The position numbers and the translations under genes are program-made. From Bidens hawaiensis (taxonomy: Eukaryota > Streptophyta > Magnoliopsida > Asterales > Asteraceae), in the NCBI GenBank assembly GCA_021521415.1, contig JAIQDT010005452.1:62001-126000 (forward strand): DNA of 64,000 nt, read 5' to 3'. This document shows, one piece after another, positions 57,130 through 64,000 of the stretch. How positions within the stretch are numbered: position 1 is the first letter of the stretch; every line of letters starts with the position of its first letter. The notes beneath the pieces were generated by a model. That model did no database searches. It worked only from the letters and a program-made list of their open reading frames with translations, and had not been told where the DNA came from.

Positions 57130-57624
57130 ATTTACTCATAAACACAGTTCTAAATATCAGATTTAATTAAAACTTTTCGTGGAATATAAAAACATCAACA
57201 TATTTTACAAAATCATAATATTCTTGTTTAAAACATTCAAATTGTCTTAAGATAAAACATCACAACTTTCCTTCACTAGATGCCAGTCAGCTCAGTTCAT
57301 GCCATGTGTCCCCCTCAAGCCAGCTCCTCCATCATATTTGCCTGCGTGCATAATAAAACTCAGCTACGCTGAGTGAGTTATAGTTAATCAGGAAGCATAC
57401 AATACGTTCATATATTACATACTTAACCTACTTTACTTTCTTTCGTACTTACATAAGTATATACCTTCATTCTTACTCTCATACTTTCATTCTTTCATAC
57501 TTTTATATTTAATCTTACTTTACATACTTATATGCTTTAAAAAGCATTACACCCTACTTCCTCGAGCATTAATAGGGCCCGGTTCCCTTTCTGCCTCGAA
57601 TATTTTTAGGGTATGGTCCCTTCT
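57130..57624 (-). repeat. Fragment L: partial gypsy LTR
   Basis: Recognised by the layout shared with the other gypsy LTRs: in sense a CTCAGC-TAC-GCTGAG hairpin next to AACTCACTCAG, then TTATTATGCACGCAG|GC (acceptor-like, ending 57342). It is interrupted at 57625 by the end of LTR I. Its outer limit is uncertain. Confidence 0.5.
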
Positions 57625-58974
57625 TGTCACACCCCAACCTAAGGCGGAAATGTCGGGGCGTGATCTGATTGTCACAGCTCACAAGGTTACTATCATGCAA
57701 GATTATAAAGCGACAATATCTAATTAATTTATTTATTATCAAACAACATTGATATACAATAAGAATAAAGAAAATTACAAATACAAAACCAACTATTCTT
57801 GTATATGTTTTATCCTAAAGTCATCTCTATGTAAGCTTCAGTTCGATAAGCAATCCAAATCTATAACCTGCAAATGCGTACAAAATATATGTTTGTCAAC
57901 AACACATGTTGAGTGACTAGATCACCAGTTTTGACGCAAACAAAAGTGGTAATAATATATAATGATATAAGTGAATAAAAATAGGAAAAACTGTTATATG
58001 TGAGTATAAACAATTAAACCATAGCACATACATAAACAATCAACCATAAAGAAAGGACTAAACCGTTGCCATGCGAATGGGCATTGGTTACCAAAAATGA
58101 GGTGTCGGTGAAACCATTGCCAATGCGATCGGGCTCCGGCCACTACGACGGTCGTATGATCATACTATAATGAGATTATGTTGGACCTCTCCGAATGCGA
58201 TTCAAGTAAGAAAGTAAGCAACTAGCAAGTAACAGGCAATCATTCAATTGATACACAGCACAAAGATCATAGTTTGCGTTTGAGAAATAATAAGATAAAT
58301 AATATGATAAATGGTACGCAAGTGTCCCCAAAACATTTGAAAACAAGTAAAATAGGGGAGTGATTACTCACCTGATTAATAGAACAAAACACAAGTGAGG
58401 ATGTGAGAAAGATGAACCCTTCGGAATTTACCGTCAAGGATTCCTAATAATATAATATTACGAATTAATTAATAATGAGACAACACGTTTAATGATTTAA
58501 TTAAGATTTTGATGCGAATTGATTTACGTTGTAATTAGAATATTATTGAATCGAACGATTGATTTTCATAGTGATTATTATTGTAAAGATTAGTATTATA
58601 GATTATCATTTATTTATTTAAGTCATTATTCTTTTATATTTATAAAATCACCCTTGTCTACTTGATATGATTTATCTATATATAATCCAATTTATAAATT
58701 AATAAACTAAATAACTACTTTTAATCATATATATACTTATAATAATCCGAATAAAATATAAGTATATAAACATTTAAATAGGTAAGTATTTAAGTAGCTA
58801 ATTATAATACGCAATAGTAACGTTTAAATAAATGTATTAAATAAATATATAAATGAAGTACGAAATCTTTTTAATGAATAAGTATTTTGAACCTTTAACG
58901 AAAATCGGTTTACGAAAAATTATAGTTAACGTATTTCTTTATATTTATTGTACCTTCTATCTAATAACAAAAAC
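57625..58974 (-). repeat. Fragment I: gypsy LTR, 3' part
   Basis: Plus strand starts TGTCACACCCCAACC, the sense LTR end. Sense signals are donor CAG|GTGAGT at 58371 and acceptor GCATTTGCAG|GTTATAG ending 57868 with TTGTTGAC upstream, a 504-nt candidate intron leaving 243 nt to the LTR end. The upstream part is cut off at the TA microsatellite where LTR F begins. Confidence 0.7.

Positions 58975-59028
<54 letters not shown>
58975..59028. repeat. (TA)n microsatellite
   Basis: About 27 uninterrupted TA units immediately before the LTR of element F. F apparently inserted into, or next to, this run. Confidence 0.95.
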
Positions 59029-59031
<3 letters not shown>

Positions 59032-60971
59032 CACACCCCAAAACACGGCCTAGGAGCATGACACATATATTGGTACCATAAATGTAAAAGATTCAGAGTT
59101 GTGTTAATTTGCGGAAGACTTATAAAACTTTAAGGATAGAAAATGTAACATTTATATATACATTCAAAAGACGGGGTTAAAAAATACCCATTTGAGTTAA
59201 CAAAACATTTACTTGTTTATAATTACAAACCACCATATTATTATGTTAAGTTTACAAAATAAATCCGAGCCATCGGATATATAAGTAGCACTTCGACACT
59301 CCAAGCGCTAAACTTGTTCACCTGCAAAATGTAAGTGAAATACGTCAGCAACGAATGCTGGTGAACACGCTGACGCAAAAATAATTCCTTTTACTTTATT
59401 ACCCCTCGAGACTACGCCTGCCTCGGCCCATCGTGGCTTAGGAATAACAAAGTTAAATAACACATTATAAACTCAAGCCTCTACTCTAGGTCACCCCAAC
59501 AAACACCGCAGCTTTCGACTTAGTTAAGTACCTGTAAATATAAACAACGGTCGTACTCCCTGCAGGAGAGCATCCTATGACCAAGGGTGGTGCGATGTGC
59601 CTATTCATCGCGTAGTACCACCTATGTAAGGACCCAGACACACGTATACCACAGCCTGAGGGCTAGGTTTATACTCTTATTTATAACTGTTTTAGGAACA
59701 CATAGTTCCTTGTAAACAATTTCATATAACATGTTTGACTTATTTTGAAAACAAGTTTATAAAATTTTGGGGGCGTATTCACCTTTTCTCTTTGGGATCG
59801 GCTTCAACACCGTCCAAGGGTCTTTCCCTTGCTATCTCGTACCTATAGTACGAGTATAACCATTTGTTAGTCGGATATACAATCCAGCTTAAGACCTTTA
59901 TTTTTGTTTTATACCTCGATGAACCTTTAGTTCATTTATCTCATTTACTTGAAAACCTTTAGTTTAAAAGCAATTATAAACCTTTAGTTTAAAAGCAATT
60001 ATAAACCTTCAGTTTATATAAAAACCCGACGTTTCTTCTTCTCCAAGAAACGTATTCTTTTTCTTTTATTATTTAAGAATACTCATTATTACTTAAATAA
60101 TAACTTTCATAACAAATAATATAATCATATATACTTACGCACGTATATATATATCATTGCTCATATTCTTATCTCTTGTTTCTTTGTTATGTTTTCTTTT
60201 ATTTTATCTAGGTATCAAGTATAATCTTGACTTAAGGCTTAAGCCTTTAATATAATATTATATTATATTCATTTGTCATTACGCCTAACCTTTGTTGGCC
60301 CTTCGGAAACCCTAAGAACTCGAGCAGCACTCCAACGCCGCTTCACTTCTCGATCAACCTTGGCACGCCGACGTCTACACCAATCTTCATCAATTAATAG
60401 TACACCTTTCGAGAACAACACCTTCCTTGGTTGAATGAGGGTGGAGGGCGGCACAAACTTTGAGGTATCTTCGACACGAAAATTGAGGATCGGACACGCT
60501 TATCGAGGGATTTATGGCACGAACTTCGAGGTGGATCGATTATGTGATTATGGTATTGTAGAGAGAGGTTAGAGAGAGGAAGTAGTGAGCTGATTTGGTG
60601 TGTCAAATGGAGATTTCGGACTTGTTATTTATAGGCAAAATCTGGGATCCCATTGCGGTACACGACCGCCTTCAAGGCACTCGTCGCGTACCGCGACGTA
60701 GCCTTGGTGACGCAGACAGTAGGCCTGCCATGTGTCGCCACGTGGCAGGCGGTGTGCCACGTGTTGACACGTGGCGGACGTCATGCCACGTGTGGCCACA
60801 AGGCGACCGGTGTGCCACGTGTGGCCACGTGGCGAACCACGTGTCTCGCTGTCAGACATCCCATCGCGTATCATGATGGGTTTTTCAGATTATCCATCGC
60901 GTAGCGCGATGGGTCAGAAAAATCAGAATTTTTATTTTCAACCCTCAACTCGAAATTTTCTCGATGTTACA
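59029..60971 (-). repeat. 3' LTR of element F (1943 bp)
   Basis: Plus strand starts TGTCACACCCC and ends GATGTTACA. Sense layout: seven G-boxes (60843-60739), TATA box TATAAATAAC (60633-60624), candidate donor GGAAG|GTGTTG at 60421, acceptor CGTACTATAG ending 59843, a 60-nt exon, donor AAG|GTGAAT at 59782, and acceptor ACATTTTGCAG|GTGAAC ending 59322 with GCTGAC upstream, leaving 293 nt to the LTR end. Confidence 0.85.
60739..60843 (-). promoter_or_regulatory. Seven CACGTG G-boxes upstream of the LTR F TATA box
   Basis: CACGTG occurs at 60739, 60758, 60768, 60787, 60816, 60826 and 60838, most in the context GCCACGTG(G/T). Sense distance to the TATA box (60633-60624) is about 105-210 nt. bZIP and bHLH transcription factors, including ABA- and light-signalling factors, bind this core. 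Three further palindromes around CCATCGCG lie at 60648-60911. Confidence 0.7.
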
Positions 60972-61943
60972 TCCTCCCCACCTTGAAACAAATCTCGTCC
61001 TCGAGATTGCTTTACAAGAACAAATGGGGGTATTTCTTTTTCATTTCCGATTCGAGTTCCCAAGTATATTTGGGCCCTCTACGCGAGTCCCATTTAACTT
61101 TCACAATTTTCAATGTTCTTTTTTTAATTTCTTTGTTTTCGAATATTCAATTTGAATTGGACGTTCTACGAATTTTAAGTTTTCATTTATTTCAACATCT
61201 TTTAATGGCATAGCTAATGATTCATCGGTTAAACATTGCGCAGATTCGAAACATTGAATACATCGTATATCCCTTTCATTTCCTCGGGCAGTCGCAATCG
61301 GTATGCAACAATGCCGATTCGTTCAAGTACCTCGAAAGGTCCAACGAATCGAGGACTCAATTTTCCTTTCTTACCGAAGTGAACAATGCCTTTCCAAGGC
61401 GAGACTTTCAATAACACTTTGTCACCAACATTAAATTCTAACAGCTTACGACGGACATCGGCGTAACTCTTTTGGCGATCACGTGCCGTCTTAAGTCGTT
61501 CTCGGATTTGGAGAACCTTGTCGGTGGTTTCTTGGACTATCTCGGGTCCAGATAATTGATTATCTCCGGCATCATACCAACACACGGGCGTTTTACATTG
61601 ACGACCATATAACGCCTCGAATGGTGCGGCTTGAATACTTGCGTGATAGCTATTATTGTACGAGAATTCCATTAGGGGTAAGTGGTTATCCCAACTTCCA
61701 CCTAAATCAATCACACAAGCCCGAAGCATGTCTTCCTACGTTTGAATAGTCCTTCGCTTTGCCCATAGGTTTGCGGTTGATAGGCAGTGCTCAGGTAATG
61801 TTTCGTTCCTAGAGCTTGTTGGAAGCTTTTCCAGAATTGAGACGTAAAACGACTGTCTCGATCAGAAATTATAGACAGCGGTACTCCATGCAAAGCAACG
61901 ATGTTGTTCACATAAATACGTGCTAGTCTATCCATTGAGTACG
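60972..61943 (-). pseudogene. Element F integrase C-terminal half with chromodomain-like tail
   Basis: Sense from 61943: the integrase core reads YVNNIVALHGVPLSIISDRDSRFTSQFW, LSTAYQPQTYGQSEG, then after a frameshift near 61735 [24 protein letters not shown]. The DNA-binding C-terminus reads [36 protein letters not shown] and [12 protein letters not shown]. Beyond 61229 the frame is broken, but VERPIQIE, KVKWDSRRGPKYTWELESEM and KYPHLF are readable, the tail typical of chromovirus integrases. The protein would insert element DNA. The catalytic second Asp (SDRD) and Glu (GQSEG) are visible; the N-terminal half is missing. Confidence 0.88.
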
Positions 61944-64000
61944 ATTCACACTCTACCAGCTTTTAGCTAATCACTCGTGTTGCGGGGCCTTACAATGTTA
62001 GCAACTCAAACAATCACCGTCTTAGTACATTTCCGTACGATTCCCTTTCAATAAAATATATATAAATACACGCAAATCCATGCGTTCAGTATGTACTTAA
62101 ACATTTTAATAGTAACATGCTTTCGGCCCGAGAAAATATTTAAAAACAATTCAGAAAAAGGGGCTCGTGAAACTCACCTTATCGCAAGCAAGTAGGTAAC
62201 ACAGTACGCACGCTACTAGTCCGGATCTGTAATACGATCCCTAAGTTCGTTACTATACAATCACTATTAATATAACTTTAACCGTGTTAACCGGTACATC
62301 TGGGGACAGTGTTAACCCAGTACTGTACCCGTTCCGGGGGCAATGTTAACCCAGAAACACTTCTCCGGACTCAGATTGTGATATCGTTTAGAGTTCAATA
62401 GTCAAAATTACTATTAGTTCGTTTTCCCCGTTTTGCGTGCCTAGCACGGTTATCCGTTTTTACGTTTCAAAAATGAGTTTGGTCACACACGACCCGAAAA
62501 TAGTTGTTGACTGATAATTTAATTAAAGTTGTGAAATTAGAGCTCGGTTTAGACGCCCCGATTGGCCGCGGGACCCGTTTCCGTCTTTATTGTACCGGAA
62601 ACTGTTAAATCGGATAAAATTACCCAAATCATCCGAATTACTTTCGGATGATTTATTTTTACCTGTTTAACTCAGTTATATGAAAATAGTTCATTTTTAG
62701 GGTTTTTATACACCAGTCAGCTCGTTTAGGCGAACTTTACCGGTTTACGCGTTTTAAACTTTAAAAGTTTGTTTTTTTTTAGCACAAATAATTATCCGTT
62801 TAATCTCGGATCTTGAAATTTTGCACAAATCACTTTTTGACAGTGGGGAATTTTATAAAAATATTTCCAGAATTAATTTTTATAATTAAAATTTATTTAT
62901 CTATTTTTAAACACCATTTAAACACTAAATATGTCGTAAATACCAAACGACCTTAGAAAAATCCCAAATTTTTCCTGAATGACCCCTGCCATCTAAATAG
63001 TCCCCTGTAATATTTCCAGAACCAAAATCTCTTTTTACATGCCATTTTCACTAAAACCGAGCTAGAAAACCCTAGAACTTGTTTAACCGAAAAACCTACT
63101 TAGACTTCTCCAACTGACCTAAACTTTTGTGTGTGACTTTTACATGTTTTGAAAAGCTTATCTTGAATTTTCCAGAATTTATCATGATATTTAAATATTT
63201 TTCACCATTTTTAGCCAAAACCGAGCATTAAATTTACCAAATATTCGTCCTTTGTCCAAAAATTACCAAATTTTCACAGAACTCATATTTTCATGTATTT
63301 AACACCTTTGTAAAATTTCATGACCTAACTCTAAACCGTTCACAATCTGTCCAAAAACTCATAACCGAACATAAACCGAATATACCTTTTGTTCTCCGCC
63401 ACTACAAGCTACAAACTCGTCTTTCCGCCTTATCTACCACTAAATACAGAACCTACAACCAACATACCACAATACCAAGCAAGTTACACTCACCATCAAG
63501 CCTTTTACACTATAGTTTCGGTTATTGTTTCAAAACTAAAGTTTAAACCGTAAAAATTCGTTTTTGGTTCGTTTAACTCCTTTCTTGGACCAAGATCCCT
63601 TGTATAACCCGTATACATCACTTGATCATGCAAGAATCGGTTTTCATCTCGGGTTTTCACCCTTTTTTTTCACTTGAAACCTCATTTTCTTGCAAATAAA
63701 TTCAAGAAACGAAGATGAAAACGTAAATAACTCGATTTTTACCTTGCTTTGTCTTCAAAATCTTTGGATTTCTAGAGAGATGATGGAGATTGGTTATTTA
63801 CTTGAGAAAATGAAAAATTATTGTGGAATTATCCACTTATGGCCGTGAGTTTGGAGGGGGTGGGGTGGGGCCCACCTCCTTCATTCTAGTCCACAAGTTT
63901 GGATTTTCAATTGTGGATAACGTTTTGGATAAGCTCAGTTCGGTTCGTTTTTCGTTTAGACGTTTAATTCGGCTTTTAAAAATGCATTTCATTTAAAAGT
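61944..64000 (-). repeat. Second E-family LTR, truncated and running off the window
   Basis: Matches 43556-45613 of LTR E almost base for base; I see about five differences (near 62122, 62308, 63012 and 63701). It lacks the last ~567 bp of the LTR (the primer-site side), and joins integrase of element F through a short shared ATTC/GAAT. The signals of the second candidate intron are present only in part: donor AAG|GTGAGT near 62177 is kept and the acceptor is lost. Confidence 0.92.

Larger units (their letters stand above)
59029..61943 (-). mobile_element. Element F: 3' end of a chromovirus-type gypsy element
   Basis: The 3' LTR (59029-60971), the sense end GGACGAGATTTGTTTCAAGG before it, and the C-terminal half of integrase up to 61943. 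There the sequence switches within a few bases to an E-family LTR. A different LTR family from E, so the join is a recombination or deletion junction. Confidence 0.8.

Noticed and set aside
42989..64000. The two E-family LTR copies as 5' and 3' LTR of one large element
   Set aside because: In sense the 42989-46037 copy is followed by a primer site and gag, making it a 5' LTR, while the other copy lies upstream and is cut into a different element's integrase.
1..64000. Intact host genes, tRNA or rRNA genes
   Set aside because: None could be supported; the tRNA-like stretches are retrotransposon primer-binding sites.

Overview
This is repeat-dense nuclear DNA of a flowering plant. The retrotransposon protein families and the TGTAACACCCC / TGTCACACCCC LTR ends look most like the daisy family (Asteraceae); that attribution is inference from memory of protein families, not a search. 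I find no intact host gene, rRNA or tRNA. Nearly every coding stretch is a decayed LTR-retrotransposon, and element orientation alternates through nested and truncated insertions.

Layout: (1) 1-285 is a Ty3/gypsy RNase H scrap (+). (2) 286-17283 is a ~17 kb Ty1/copia element of SIRE/Maximus type (element A, -): a full 5' LTR (16070-17283), gag, a long coiled-coil/second-zinc-knuckle spacer, protease, integrase, RT and RNase H, a 3.5 kb spacer, a ~4.5 kb 'env-like' ORF2, and a 3' LTR cut to 67 bp. (3) 17284-19657 is the 3' end of a related + element (B), followed by a - strand gag-pol scrap (J, 19658-20605). (4) 22183-36790 is a nest: a degraded + copia element (K) whose gag is split by an LTR element without recognisable genes (G, 24335-32163, 5-bp duplication GCAAG), with a third + copia element (C, 32186-36790) 17 bp beyond it. 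(5) 36791-38616 is the 3' end of another - copia (D), fused to (6) a - gypsy/chromovirus-type element (E, 38617-46037) with an extra small ORF before gag. (7) 48118-51010 is a gypsy 3' LTR (H); 51240-51900 is a PIF/Harbinger transposase pseudogene; 53285-53495 and 53881-54525 are two Tourist-like elements with TAA/TTA duplications. (8) 54.7-56.5 kb holds two tail fragments of a non-LTR-like retroelement and a palindrome cluster. (9) 57.1-64 kb is stacked gypsy LTRs (L, I, F) with an integrase remnant and a second, almost identical E-family LTR running off the window.

Most interesting: the gypsy LTRs (E, G, H, I, F, partly L) differ greatly in sequence yet carry the same ordered set of splice-like signals. 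These predict a two-intron leader lying wholly inside the LTR, with a short middle exon (49-75 nt), a branch-point-like TTGAC/CTGAC, and a 3' splice site about 230-295 nt before the LTR end. In most families the second intron is bracketed by inverted repeats whose sequence is family-specific but still pairs. Other regulatory signals are an HSE-like TTCTAGAA just upstream of the TATA box in all four SIRE-type LTRs, and seven CACGTG G-boxes within 105 bp of the F-family LTR promoter.
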